A stretch of DNA of 64,000 bases, taken from positions 23,905,474 to 23,969,473 of the forward strand of contig OX465105.1 in the NCBI GenBank assembly GCA_949987565.1, given 5' to 3'. Both the position numbers and the translations under genes were made by a program. The notes under the pieces are model-generated. The model did no database searches. It was given only the letters and a program-made list of their open reading frames with translations, and was not told where the DNA came from. Positions 1-11,800 of this stretch are shown here, piece by piece. Position 1 is the first letter of the stretch; each line of letters opens with the position of its first letter. Source of the stretch: Luidia sarsii (lineage: Eukaryota > Echinodermata > Asteroidea > Paxillosida > Luidiidae).

Positions 1-480
1 ATCTGAAGCGGAGGCCGTGATTAATAACGGTTAAGAATGGGGGTTGCCCGGCCCCGCCATCGATCTCTGTCAGCGGAGATTACAGAAGTAGGCCATGCGT
101 GGCTCGGCAGTGCTGTGGGGACAAGGGGTCCCCCGGCCGCACATTTTGACTGCGTATAAATGGCTTTGGACGGGCGGGGCTCGGCAGGCCGTGGCGGGTA
201 GGTCGTGGCGGGTAGGTGTCGTGGCGGGGAGGTGTCGTGGCGGGGAGCCCGTGGCGGGTAGGCCGCGGCGGACGGGGCAGGCCGCGGCGGCGGTAATGGT
301 CGGGGGCCGCTGCGGGCCGCAGCGGCGGCGGAGTCCGTCCCTGCACTTCGAGTGGCGAGGTCACGGCCCCCGCCGATGTGTCTGAACGTGAGCCGATAGG
401 ACGCGTCGTATCGGCTCACGTATTGCGACGGGGCTCGGGGATAAGCAGGCTATCGTGTTTCTTGATGTCAAATTAGCCTG
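1..480. other. GC-rich, CpG-dense stretch with short G-rich repeats
   Basis: The first ~460 bases are far more GC- and CpG-rich than the flanking DNA and contain imperfect repeats of a GTGGCGGGTAGG-type unit at about 185-290. Open frames cross it on both strands but are of low complexity (Pro/Ala/Arg), with no recognisable domain or convincing splice sites. A TATAAA-like hexamer near 156 has no clear gene behind it. It may be a CpG-island promoter or part of a GC-rich repeat; I assign no gene. Confidence 0.4.
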
Positions 481-639
481 CGTCGTCCGCTCTCCTTTAA
501 AGGAGCAACACCCCTCGTGGAGCCGTCCACACAAATCCTCTGGCTACTCAGGGTCAAAATGGCTTTCCCTTCCGTGACATAAAATCAAGCCATCTGAGAA
601 AAACAGTGGTGCGGAGTTCCAATTAATTTAATAGATCTG

Positions 640-830
640 GGGTAATGGGCTTGCGGTGACACCATGCAAAGTTCTCTTTTCAAAATTTAGTGGGCCTGAC
701 GTTTCGATCCTAGCAGGACCTTTCTCAAAGGCAAAGTTCTCTTTTGTGAGTATGTGTGGTTCGAAAAGAGTTCCTCTTGTTATTTTTCAGAACCACACGT
801 ACTCACAAAAGAGAACTACATGTAGTTGCA
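640..830. repeat. Foldback fragment with hammerhead-like core of the PLE-tail family
   Basis: Positions 690-732 carry, on the minus strand, the core GGATCGAAACGTCAGG that recurs at about 10 other places in this window. It is followed by a palindrome (about 740-815) pairing CTCTTTTGTGAGTA with TACTCACAAAAGAG. The same halves appear at 15.06-15.33 kb. It is a composite of two foldback families, non-coding. Confidence 0.6.
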
Positions 831-1356
831 TAGCGTCAACGCAAACATACTATTCAAAGCTATTCTCGCCCTGAAAACCTTCCTATCTCATTCAATAGAA
901 CTGCTGATGCACCGAAATGTGCTTAGCACGAAAATACCTTTTTGGCTTTACCTGTTTAGACCGGATGGCCAACCATGCACACTTCCACGTGTGCTTTCTA
1001 TTGCGTTTGGCTGCTGCAGTAGGTGGCTATACTATTTTCTTTATCATTATTTGCAACGAGGCAGGCAGTCCGATTATATATATTAGCCTAAGAGGCACAT
1101 TTCTTTGCTTAGGCCAATTCTGCAGTGCCTACGCTGCCTATGTGCAATCGGTCACGGCTCCCCTGCCACTGGCAAACTGCATCTGTCAAAGATGTACACA
1201 GCCAAGCAATGCGGAACGTTAGCGGTGTGCCGATGCGGTAACGTCTAGTAATGTATCACTAATCGATATACTGTATCACCACTCGACCGATACTGTATCG
1301 TCAACCGAGAACGTAATACCAATTGACCCATACTGTAGTCAATTTGTGGTGCATTA

Positions 1357-1842
1357 TTGTATAAGTATAAGTCTCTGGTCGTCTCCATCGTCCTATACGG
1401 ATGTGAGACTTGGACTTTTCATGCAGAAGAAGAGAGACGTATTCAGGCCTTCGAGTACAAGTGCATGAGACGTCTGTTGAAGATCTCTTACCGAGAGCAC
1501 AAGACCAACAAATTTGTCTGGCATCAGGTTGAGAACCATGTCGGCACCCAAGAACATCTCCTCTCCACTGTCAAGCGAAGGAAACTAGCCTGGTATGGTC
1601 ATGTGACTCGGCACAACAGCCTCTGCAAGACCATCATGCAAGGAACCGTCGAGGGTGGGCGCAGGCGTGGTCGTCAACGAAAATCTTGGTCAGACGACGT
1701 GAAGTCCTGGACAGACCTGACTATGCCTGAGCTCCTCACAGCAGTGCTCGACAGACCCGCCTGGCAAAAGATGTCAGCCTCTTGCCCTCAGATCCCCCCG
1801 ACGACTATCCAGTCGAGGGAATGATGATGATGATGATGATTG
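1357..1842 (+). mobile_element. RTE/Jockey-like LINE, 3' end (reverse transcriptase C-terminus)
   Basis: An open frame of about 155 codons encodes the C-terminal part of a non-LTR retrotransposon polyprotein. Visible landmarks are VLYGCETW, a RRIQAFEYKCMRRLL helix, LAWYGHVTR, and a basic GRRRGRQRKSW segment followed by W-x-DL. These are typical of RTE/Jockey-type reverse transcriptases. The frame lacks the upstream catalytic RT domain, so the copy is 5'-truncated. It ends in a short (ATG)n run at 1821-1840, the kind of simple-repeat tail characteristic of RTE-clade elements rather than poly(A). It is a dead fragment unrelated to neighbouring host exons. Confidence 0.85.
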
Positions 1843-2323
1843 GTTGGTACGGTAATACGACGATGGTCGAGTGGTAATACATGTTTTGGTTAGTGATAAG
1901 CTTACGCACTACCCCACGAGAATGAAAAAGGAGATTTTCACTGCATGCTTGCTACTATAAAACACGGAATTAGCGAAAAGAAGATATCGCTCTGATACGA
2001 TACAGCCCTTTCCAGGTAATAGTCCATAAAATATACGATACGGTGACATGGCGTCTTGAAGTAAGATTTTACCGCGACACGGAATTCCTGCGCAAATTTC
2101 ATAGGGCAAAGCAAGCATGAGTTGTATCACGTACGTACGACTTATTCTATTACGTCATCATTCCACACTTCAGTGACCACATGAGATTGCACCACGTACC
2201 AGCAGTGTGCCATATACCTTTGACAAGTGAACGTGTTGTGTGCACTGTGATCCCTTTGTGTTCATGATGACTCCATAGAATCCTTATCAAACTTCAACTT
2301 CCAGGGAAGTTTCGTTTAATTTT
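1843..2323. other. Intergenic, no gene seen
   Basis: AT-rich sequence with scattered TACGTACGACTTATT motifs that foreshadow the 18-bp tandem repeat that follows. I see no coding exon or RNA gene. Confidence 0.4.
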
Positions 2324-2690
2324 GTGATTATCTCGTACGGACGACTTATTATCTCGTACGGACGACTTATTATCTCGTACGGACGACTTATTATCTCGTA
2401 CGTACGACTTATTATCTCGTACGGACGACTTATTATCTCGTACGTACGACTTATTATCTCGTACGGACGACTTATTATCTCTTACGGACGACTTATTATC
2501 TCGTACGGACGATTTATTATCTCGTACGTACGACTTATCATCTCGTACGGACTTATTATGGCGTACGGACGATTTATCATCTCGTATACACGTACGAGGT
2601 AATTTATTCTCATCTCGTATACGACGTACGACTCATTATCTCGTACGTATATATGACTTAGTATCTCGTGCGTGCGACTTAATATCTTGC
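2324..2690. repeat. 18-bp tandem repeat (TTATCTCGTACGGACGAC)n
   Basis: About a dozen near-perfect copies run from 2324 to about 2580, then decay to 2690. The unit alternates GTACGG and GTACGT variants. Because 18 is a multiple of 3, it creates a spurious repetitive open frame; it is not a gene. Confidence 0.9.
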
Positions 2691-2764
2691 GCGAACGAGA
2701 TAGCTAAGCAGCTCAGCTCAGCCGCTTGGCAGCTCCAGGCTTCCGTACCTTATGATCATAATTA

Positions 2765-3232
2765 TGTGACCCAGCACAGCAACATGAGGAATATCCCACA
2801 AAAACACTTTTCGAGTAAACAACCCCTGAAGTCCAAGTATCTTCTCAATTTAAAAAAAAAATCATTTTTTATTTTTTTTATTTTAGGAAAGTTAATGTAT
2901 TGGAGGATATTATGTCCAAAGGATTTTTCCGAAATCCGTCTCTAAATGTTGAAAAAACGAGGATTTCGTGGGAGTGTTTGTGTACTGTGTTCATGAAAAT
3001 GTAAAGTTCCTGCCTTTTTGAATGGCCGCTTTCGAGGAGTTAGAATGGCGCTGCTATAATGTGTCTGGTACCAAATGAACGAGCGAAGTCTCCTTGTACT
3101 ATTTACAACAAAGTTCACACGGAAATAATTTTGATATCATTTGAAAGCTAATGGTATACTCTTTCACATCATTAGAAAATCTCAAAATCTCAAAAGTGGG
3201 GGCTATTCCTCATTATGCTGTGCCGGGTCACA
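2765..3232. mobile_element. MITE family M1 (TA target site), full-length copy
   Basis: A 468-bp non-coding element with terminal inverted repeats TGTGACCCAGCACAGC and its complement ending GGGTCACA, directly flanked by TA on both sides (2763-2764 and 3233-3234). The same element occurs in opposite orientation at 44193-44662 and, internally deleted, at 31646-31898. The TA duplication fits a Tc1/mariner-type transposase acting in trans; that assignment is inference. Confidence 0.85.
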
Positions 3233-3499
3233 TATTCTAAGCTATACATGTATTGATAGGCATCTGATATTGATCCTGGATATTCGCCCACAGGCAACTC
3301 TTGCTGGAGATACAATCCGTCGACCCACAACATGATGTGGGCTATGGGGAAACACTGTGTGATTCACGATGCCACGGTCAGTGTCGTTAGGTCTCAAAGG
3401 TTACCAATGGTGGAATGGCAACAAGCGGCTCCGTTAGGTGGCGATTGGGAAGGTGGCTACGGCTTCGTCTCTATTTGCTGCATCCGTTATGAAGTACAA

Positions 3500-3830
3500 G
3501 GCAAAACGACTTGAAGGTTTGCATGGTGGAAACAATCATTATCAATTGGTTTGCGGTGACACCATGTGTATCATCTCTTTTGAGACTGAGACTGAGTGTG
3601 GCTCTGAAAAGAGCCGGCTCTTTTCAGAGCCACACTCAGTCTCAAAAGAGATGATACACATATAATAATTGTTTCCACCATGCAAACCTTCAAGTCTTTT
3701 TGCCTTGTACTTCGTAACGGATGCAGCAAATGGAGACGAGTGTGGCTCTGAAAAGAGCCGGTGACTCAACGTTTCGAGCAGTGTGTACTCTGCTCGTCGT
3801 CAGCAGACTTAGAAGTACAAGGCGTGTACA
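3500..3830. mobile_element. Foldback element, type B (hammerhead-like core)
   Basis: Inverted arms of GCATGGTGGAAACAAT and GGTTTGCGGTGACACCATG sequence surround a palindrome of GAGACTGAGTGTGGCTCTG with its complement. The right side carries the CGTTTCGAGCAG...CTGCTCGTCGTCAG core at about 3769-3803. Near-identical full copies are at 46415-46690 and 53085-53235. Non-coding. Confidence 0.75.
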
Positions 3831-4059
3831 CACCGGAGGCCTTCGGCGGACGTCCTGCCTGGAAAAGATGCTCCGTTTGTACTAAAAAAAGAAATCCCAT
3901 GCTTCACCTTCAACCAAGAATCCCGACCCGTGCGTTTCAGCGTTTCGATAACAGTGACGAAGTTTCAACCGGAGCAGGAATCGGAGCCTATGAGCCAGCT
4001 TTTAGAAAAGACGAAAGAAAAAAGTCATGGAACTATACCAGTACCAGTGCCAGCGCGCA

Positions 4060-4480
4060 CCCCCGGAGTGAAGGGCGCCCCCACTCGAATGACGTCACCC
4101 ACATGTGGGCCTGTACCAGGAGCGCCGCTCTTTAATAATGCAAGGGCGGGCCTGACGGCGGCTTACGGCGGTGGCCGTGAGCGCAGTCCCGCTGCGGGCG
4201 AGGTGTAAAGGGGCTGAGCCACTGCATATGGCATTAACATCTGGGCGCTGCCGCGGTGGGAACGTCTCTTATACTCCTTTAGCTCTCCCCTCCCATCAGC
4301 CTTCCTTAATCCCGGCCAGGTTAATTTGACCAGGGCCAGGGCCGCGCGCTGGATCGGGGCCCGGGGCCCGGTGGAATACCCCCCCCCCCGGGCATCGCCC
4401 CGGCTAAGCCCGAAAGGTGAAGTGGCTTGGTTGGGAAGGGGGTGTTCTTTTTTTGGGGGGGACTTAAGACTTAAGAGTCC
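4060..4480. other. GC-rich segment without recognised gene
   Basis: A local GC/CpG-rich block with homopolymer C runs. Short open frames are present but none resembles a protein family and no good splice pair frames them. It could be an unannotated exon/CpG island or a repeat fragment. Confidence 0.3.
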
Positions 4481-4769
4481 GTCTCCTGGAGAATTCCAGT
4501 GCTAAGTCGGTGACCTTGTCTCAGTTCACCTGTTATCCCCCTGCTCTCCTTTCGCCATCACCTCGAGGTTGGCTCCCTCTCACTCTCTTTCTGTCTCCTC
4601 TCTCTGATTGTGTTATACTCTCCCATTTTGTCTGTCTCCCTTACCCCCTCAACACCCCTGTTCTCCCCTACAATTTTTCTCTTTCTAATGTCTTCTTGGT
4701 TTCCCTCTCTGTGTCTCTGCCTCTGTCATTCAATGTGTCTCCATCTCTCTGGATCTATCCTCCCATGTT

Positions 4770-4800
<31 letters not shown>

Positions 4801-5230
4801 GTCTCTCTGTCTCTCTCTGTCTTCTCTCTGTCTCTCTCTCTCTCTCGATCTCTCTCTCTCTGTCTGTCACTCTCTCTCTCCCTCTGTCTCCTCTCTGTCT
4901 CTCTCTCTCTCGATCTCTCTCTCTCTGTCTGTCACTCTCTCTCTCCCTCTGTCTCTATCTGTCTCTCTCTCTATCTCTCTCTGTCTCTCTGTCTCTCTAT
5001 CTATCTCTATCTCTCTCTTTCTCACTCTATCTCCCTCTGTCTCTCTCTCTCTGTCTCTCTATGTCTCTCTCTCTCTTGCTCTCTCTCTCTCTCTCCCTCT
5101 GTCTCTCCCTGTCTCTCTATGTCTCTCTCTCTCTCTCTCTTGCTCTCTCTCTCTCTCTCTCTGAGTCTCTGACTCGACTCTCCCTATCTGACTCTCTATA
5201 TCTGTCTCTCTGTCTCTGGCTGTCTATGTC
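4770..5230. repeat. (TC)n-rich microsatellite
   Basis: Nearly pure CTCTCTGTCTCT tract. It opens long artefactual Ser/Leu frames on the plus strand which should not be annotated. Confidence 0.95.
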
Positions 5231-5687
5231 TGTCTTAATCTGTTTCTCTCCGCCTCTTGGTCTCTTGGTCTCTCAAACTTTCTGGCTCTCTCACACATAC
5301 CCCTTCTCTATCTCTCCCTGCATGAGCATTACAACAAAAAACCACATGTGCAGATGCCTACAATCTGAGCTCCAACAACCACGCCAAGGTTGGCCAAGGT
5401 TGGCCAAGCAGGTGCAAAGTGCCCTTCAAGGGCTTTGCACTTGATGGTGGTTATATGCCCGGACTGCAACCGTCTCACCGACAGACGACTACACAATCTT
5501 CACCCAGCTGAGTTTCAAGGGCATCGGCATCAAGATTGACATCACTGTCTTTCATTCTTTCTTAGGAAGCTCGCTGAAATTGGCTCCCAGTTGCAAGATA
5601 TTCATATACCAGTACTGTATCATATCAGTCCTGTTCTTGGTTGAACATCATAACTTTGATGTTTTAACGCTGATTTGTACAACCTAC

Positions 5688-5860
5688 CCGTTCAAATCGC
5701 CGCGTGAACAAGGACCTGATGTACGCCTCTCCGTCCACTTTCTTCATTTCGTATCTCTTGCTGCCCCTGCAGGTGGCCACCTCCACCTCCCTGAGGAGCG
5801 CTTCCTCGGAGTAGCAGGACAGGAGAGGCACTGTCAAGACATCGCTCAGTTTGACAAACC
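5688..5860 (-). CDS. TRPT1/KptA-like protein, exon following the 14.8-kb exon
   Basis: Minus-strand exon of 173 nt with acceptor ...TTCTCAAG at the high end and donor GTAGGT at the low end. It begins with GG, which joins the single G left by the exon at 14843-14978 to make a Gly codon. The combined frame reads DRGFVKLSDVLTV, then VEVATCRGSKRYEMKK and DGEAYIRS. This matches the order expected in Tpt1: DGFVPL-type helix, a [V/I].[T/D].[K/R].R[F/Y].[L/M] strand, then the IR.. turn. The usual continuation RANQGHS is not seen; the sequence is IRSLFTRRF instead. The exon ends in phase 0. The next exon was not identified and may lie left of the window. Confidence 0.65.
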
Positions 5861-8800
5861 CTTGAGAAGGGACGGGAGAGAGGAAGAGGGTGGTCAAAAC
5901 GTGGCAAGAGGGTGATGACGTGGGGTGACGTGGGGTGATGACGTGATTTTCAGCTCACAGTCACGATTCAATGAGGGTTTGCCCTGCTCGACGTGATAAG
6001 CACTGAATGCTCAGTGCTTATCACGTCGAGCAGGGCAAACCCTCATTGAATTACATTCTCCTCAACGCAAACACCATCTTGTATCTATGACGCAACGCGG
6101 TACCCGGCGCTATACATTATTCGATTCTGCCACATCACCTCGACCAGCTCGGTGGTCAAGTGGTTAAGACGTCTGCACTAGAAAGTGGGAGTCGTGGGTT
6201 CGAATCCCGCCCGAGCTGCATGAATTTCTTTCATCAGGCACCGGGCAAAGCACTGTGAGCAAACAGTGCTTATTACATTGAGCCGGGCAAACCTTCATTG
6301 AATTACATTCTTCTCGATGCAAACATCATGTTATTATCTATGACCCAGTCACAGTCTTGGACACTGTGGTCTCAGTCTCAGGCTTTGGCATTGAAGTCAC
6401 AGTCTCAGGCTTAGGCATTGAGGTCTCGGGCTTGGCATTGAGATCTCGGTCTCAGTCTCGGGCATTGAGGTTTGGGTCGTTGTGTTGGAGTTGGGCATTG
6501 AGATCTCGGTCTCAATCCAGCATGGGAGATGAGATTTCAGTCTCAGTCATATGGCACCTCTCGGTCTTAAAATGACAGACCTTGCCACTTTCATGTTTCA
6601 CTAAGGAGTGAAAAAAGCCAGTAGAGTACCGGCCACAGAAAATGCTTAAACCTGAACACCTTCAAAATGCCACTACGATTCTTTTTCCTATTTGGAGCAT
6701 TGGGGTTATAATTTTTTATATGCTCATTATGCTGCACACCAACACAACTCTACACATTCCCGTTCATACAGTATAGACCCGTCTTCGATGACGTCACGGT
6801 TTTGTTTATCGGCCATCTTGGATTACACACATGAGCACGTCACCGCCGTTACTAAGTCAGCTGTGCATACAAACAACTCCACATGCACGGCGGCAAGTTT
6901 TGAAATCGTCGTAGTTGTACTACTACTACTGCTACTTTTTACTAGTATTATTTACTAGTTGTGCCATGGAGGAATCTCTTTTTATTCCTCCGTGGTTGTA
7001 CCATGGATTGGAGGTACTTGTTTTGTTGAAAGATGATTAACGTTTGCGCTGTCCTTGGCTGTGGAAGCAGGGGGGATCGTGATAAGAAATAATTTTATCG
7101 TTTACCCGCTGTACTCAAAAGAGAAGGTGACGCAACTCGTACACTTTCGCTAAAAAGATGGACGAAATGGTTGTCGCGGGTTTATTGTGTACGGATCTAT
7201 TCCAGCAATAAAGCCGAGAATGTCGAGAGAACTGTAATAAGCCGACCGTGCAGCATTCGAATTCGCCATGATGACTAACGCAACGTTAAACGAACACAAA
7301 CGTGCGAGCGAAAGAGTATGTGTGTACTCCAAGATGGCGGATCTCGCTGTTTCTAGTAGCAACGTGACGTCAGTAAGAAGGGTCTATACTAACCAATCTA
7401 ATACCAACCAATACAAACAGTATTTCAACCCATGTTGAGCTCTTTTTTTTGTTTGGTTTATTTTTTTGCTGAGCTCCAATCCATGTTGTGTCAAGCTCTT
7501 TCATCTCATCAGTCAGTCGGTACTCAACGCAGACGACACTGACATCGGGAAGGGAAAATGAGATGTTTGCAATCGACAGGGCGTTTGTTTTGACGCCAGA
7601 AAGAAAGTGAATCACTGCCAGCACCCAAACCCTTGGCAGGTCCCCCTCATTTATCAGTGATGTCAGACCTCCAGCGCTAAGGAGACAGAGAGAGAGATAG
7701 AGAGAGACACACACAGACAGAGACAGAGAGACAGAGTGAGAGAGGGGAGGGAGAGAGAGATAGGGAGATAGAGATAGAGAGAGATGGAAAGAGAGAGGTG
7801 GAGGGAGGGAGAGAGTGGGGTGGGTGGAGAAAGAGGGGAGAGAGAGGGGGAGATAGGGAGAGAGGGAGAGTGTGTGTGAGAGAGAGAGAGGAGAGAGAGG
7901 GAGAGGGGGAGAGAGAGAGGTGGATGGAGAGGAAGAGAGGTAGATTGAGAGAGGAGGTGAGAGAGGGGAGAGAGGTGGAGGGAGAAGAATAGAGTGAAAT
8001 GGAGGGAGAGAGCGAGGGGGAGAGAGAGGGGGAGAGAGGGGGAGATAGGGAGAGAGAGAGAGTGAGAGTGAGGTGGAGGGAGAGAGGGGGAGTGAGAAAG
8101 AGAGGTAAGGAGGGAGGGGAAAGATACAGATACAGAGAGGAAGGGGAGATAGATAGATATAGAGAGAGAGAGGTGGAGAGAGATAAAGAGAGAGGGAGAG
8201 AGTGAGGTGGAGAGAGGGGGAGAGAGTGAGTTGGAGAGAGGGAGGGAGGCAGAGAGAGATGAAGGGAAGTAGAGAGAGATAGAGAGATGGGGAGAGAATG
8301 GGGAGTGAGAGAGAGGGGAGAGAGTGAGGCTGAGAGAGGGAGGTAGGCGGAGAGAGATGAAGGGAAGTACAGAGAGATAGAGAGATGGGGGAGAGAATGG
8401 GGAGTGAGAGAGAGAGGGGAGAGAGTGAGGCGGAGAGAGGAAGGGAGGTGGAGAGAGATAAAGGGAGGTAGAGTAAGTGGGCGGGAGAACTTGAGTGGAA
8501 CAGAGGTGCATGAGCAAATCTCACGCTGTCAACTGGAATATAAACATTGCTGTGGTGTTGGGGGCTCGAATGGAGCAACCACATTGACGGGAATACAGCG
8601 GGGACGTCAGACACAGTCAGCTATCCAGTTCAAACATGGCCACGTCATATATTCATGTACACGGCCACACTTAGAATAACAGAAGCGCACATTAATAAAT
8701 CTGCTTTCTTCGTGCGTACTTGACAAGATCACATCATATCAACAAATCAACCCCCCAAAAAATCCAGAGGGAGACATTTCAGTCCTTGGGAGAGCTACAT

Positions 8801-11800
8801 CAAAAGTCCTGCCAGGATTTAAAACAGAAAAACCAGTCAGGCCCTCTAATTAATTTTAAATTTGTAAAGGCAACTTGCCTCTATGTTTCATTGGTTCATG
8901 CTATAAGATGGGCAGTGCACAATTTCACAGAGCTGCATAAGCACCCAAATTTCCTTGTCCTTGTCCAAAAATCATGATTCTTAGGATCACCATGCCAACA
9001 CAAACTCCTTTCTGTTTAATGCTGAGCAAAGAAAGAGTGGAATACAAAGTCAAAAGCAACGGACATCACATCGTAGTGTGGTTTGTGATCCTGTTTACAC
9101 AATGAAGACTTTGCAGTGCAGAAGGTTTGCTGGTTCGAATCCCACTCGGACCAGAAGCTGGCAAAACTCTCTCTGTCCAACCAGCAGCTGAATGGGTATA
9201 CCTAGCTGGCTCTCTTTTATAGCTGGGGGAAGGTTGGCAGGCGGCTAGGAAAGGAACTGACCAGTGACCACCCTACCTCATCATGCCGTGCCCTTGGAAA
9301 TGTGCTTCTGTAATATAAAGCTGTGTCCGCACTGGACTTATTTTTTACTGAGCCCGTGGGTAACATTCCAATGGGTAAATCTTCCCCGCGTCCGCACTTG
9401 GACTTTTCGACTCGGGTAAACTAACCGAGACGATCGGTAAAACTAACCGACTCATGTACATGTGCATGTACTCTAGATACACAAACACGTTGTTACCCTG
9501 CGCCCGCACGAGTCTTGCATACAGTAACGTAACGTGCGGGGCGCCGGATGTGTTTTTTTACCGAGTCGTTAATACCGAGACGTCGTGTCTGGATTGGACT
9601 TATCGACTCGGTTAAACTGACCTGGTCAATTTAACCGGGCAGAAGTTGGTCGGTTAAACTACCCATTTGAGTCGGGTAAGTTACCTGGGAGGAAAACTTC
9701 CTGGGCTGTCCGCACTGGACTTAAAATGGTCAATTTACCCATTTGCTCGGTTAGTTTACCCATTTTAAGTCCAGTGCGGACGCGGCTTACCCACGGGCTC
9801 GGTAAAAAATAAGTCCAATGCGGACACGGCTTAAGACAGATCCCCTGCGCTTTTCTGGAAGGCTCAAAAATAAAACATGATTTTGTTGTTGAAGTTCTCG
9901 GAGACTGTTCGGAAACTTGTGCTGCGTTGTGGATAAAAACGTACTGGTGTACTCCAATAGTGAACACCAACTTCCCTGATGCATGGGGGAGATCTACGTC
10001 GAGATATACACTGTGTTGATAAGATCGAGTTATGTATACACACCGAAATTGATGATGGGACAATTTCACGCTCATGTCAACCTTCCCAAATGAGATTGAT
10101 CACCTCCGTGCCTGGGTGTCTATGGAAGTAATATCAACAGATGCTTTAATGGTGAGGATCGAGAGCCAAGAAGAGCCCTTTACTCGGATTTGAGGCCATT
10201 AGGGCAGGCCTCTTAAACTCCTCCACGGCGCGAACGAGCGGCCGGCTGTACGCCGCTGGCTGCATCCGATTCATCTTCGTCTTTAGGGGACACTGATAGC
10301 CATCCCGGTCCCCGGTGACTGTGCTGGTGTTTATTTGTCTCCCCCCCCCCCCTCTTAAAGCTGTGTTCGCACTCTAGCACTGAGGCAAACGGTGCAGAGG
10401 GACGGCAGGGAAGGGGTGGACGGGTTAACCCCCCGGGAGGGTAGCCCCTTGAAGGATGGGCTATGGCTAGCCACCGGATAGGAGGGAGGTGGTGGGCTAA
10501 CATCCGTGTAAGTATATGGGACAAAGGAGGCTAGATTGGGATGGGTTTGCCTTGGCTGGGTTGGGGTTGGGATGGGCTCTGCTGGCCACAGTTTGCTGGG
10601 GCAACTGGGTTCATCTGGACTGGGATCAGTTCAGTCAAGAGACTGTGGTTTCTGGGATCATTTTGGCTATGGATCGGTTTGGCCAAGTGCCTGGGGGCAC
10701 GGTTCATTTGGGATGGGTTCAGGTGGGTACACTGGCGAGGGAGAGGGACCAATGGGTAACCGTTCATTCAAGCTGGTTCAGCTAGATGTAAGCAGCTAGG
10801 GACCTTTGAGCTCATCTGGGCTGGGTTCAGCTAGGCGTACGAAGCTAGGGACCACTGGGTTCATTTAGGCTGGGTTCTGCTAGGCGTAAGAAGCTAGGGA
10901 CCATTGGGTTCATTTAGGCTGGGTTCAGCTAGGCGTTAGAAGTTAGGGACCATTGGGTTCATTTAGGCTGGGTTCTGCTAGGCGTTAGAAGCTAGGGACC
11001 ATTGGGTCCATATGTGCTGGGTTCAGCTAGGCGTAAGTACACGTAGCAAGGGACTATTGGGTTAATTTGGGCTGGGTTCAGCTAGGCGTCAGTAGCTAGG
11101 GGCCATTGGGTTAATTTGGGCTGGGTTCAGCTGGGGGACCATTGGGTTTAATTGGGCTGGTTCAGCTCGGGGTCATTGGGTTTATTTGGGCTGGGTTGAG
11201 CTAGGGAACCATTGGGTTTCTTTGGGCTGGGTTCAGCTGGGGGACCATTGGGTTTATTTGGGCTGGGTTGAGCTAGGGGACCATTGGGTTTATTTGGGCT
11301 GGGTTCAGCTGGGGGACCATTGTGTTTATTTGGGCTGGGTTCAGCTAGGGGACCATTGGGTTTCTTTGCACACACAAAAACGGATTTTTTTTTTTACAAC
11401 TTCTGGAAACCATCGGACCCAGGAAAACTTCAAGGTTTAATACATTTTACGGACATGAACATCTAGATGAGGCACACAGTTACTGGACATGATGCCTCTT
11501 GCTATGATTCCTCCGCTGACACCGAGATAAGAAAACATATCGTCTGTTTGCCTTTCCAATCTCCCCATTATCCACAGAGAGCCCCATGAGGCTATCCATG
11601 TGCATCACATGTATATGCAATGTTTACTAACAACTGATTTCACCGGAGGTGAACCAAAATAACAAAGACCTGCGGTCTAGGTGGTGAATCTGACACGACA
11701 AAAAGGGTGAAATTGATCGCTGTCCATCAGGTGCTTGATGAGTGGTCTCCACGAGGAGGACGGAGGGGAGTTAGTGGGGGAGGTTAGGGGGGCTGGCGGG

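Noticed and set aside
1..480. rRNA-like or Ala/Pro-rich gene at the left edge
   Set aside because: No rRNA signature recognised and no spliceable conserved protein; GC-rich composition alone explains the frames.
2324..2690. CRISPR-like array
   Set aside because: Contiguous 18-bp tandem repeat without unique spacers, in animal DNA; the same applies to the 68- and 69-bp arrays.
4510..5172. 220-codon Ser/Leu frame
   Set aside because: (TC)n microsatellite artefact.
6146..6218. Functional tRNA gene
   Set aside because: Good acceptor and B box but poor anticodon stem, SINE body attached and related copies elsewhere.
7370..8614. 414-codon minus-strand open frame
   Set aside because: Frame across a (GA)n tract; Ser/Leu/Pro low complexity, no domain.
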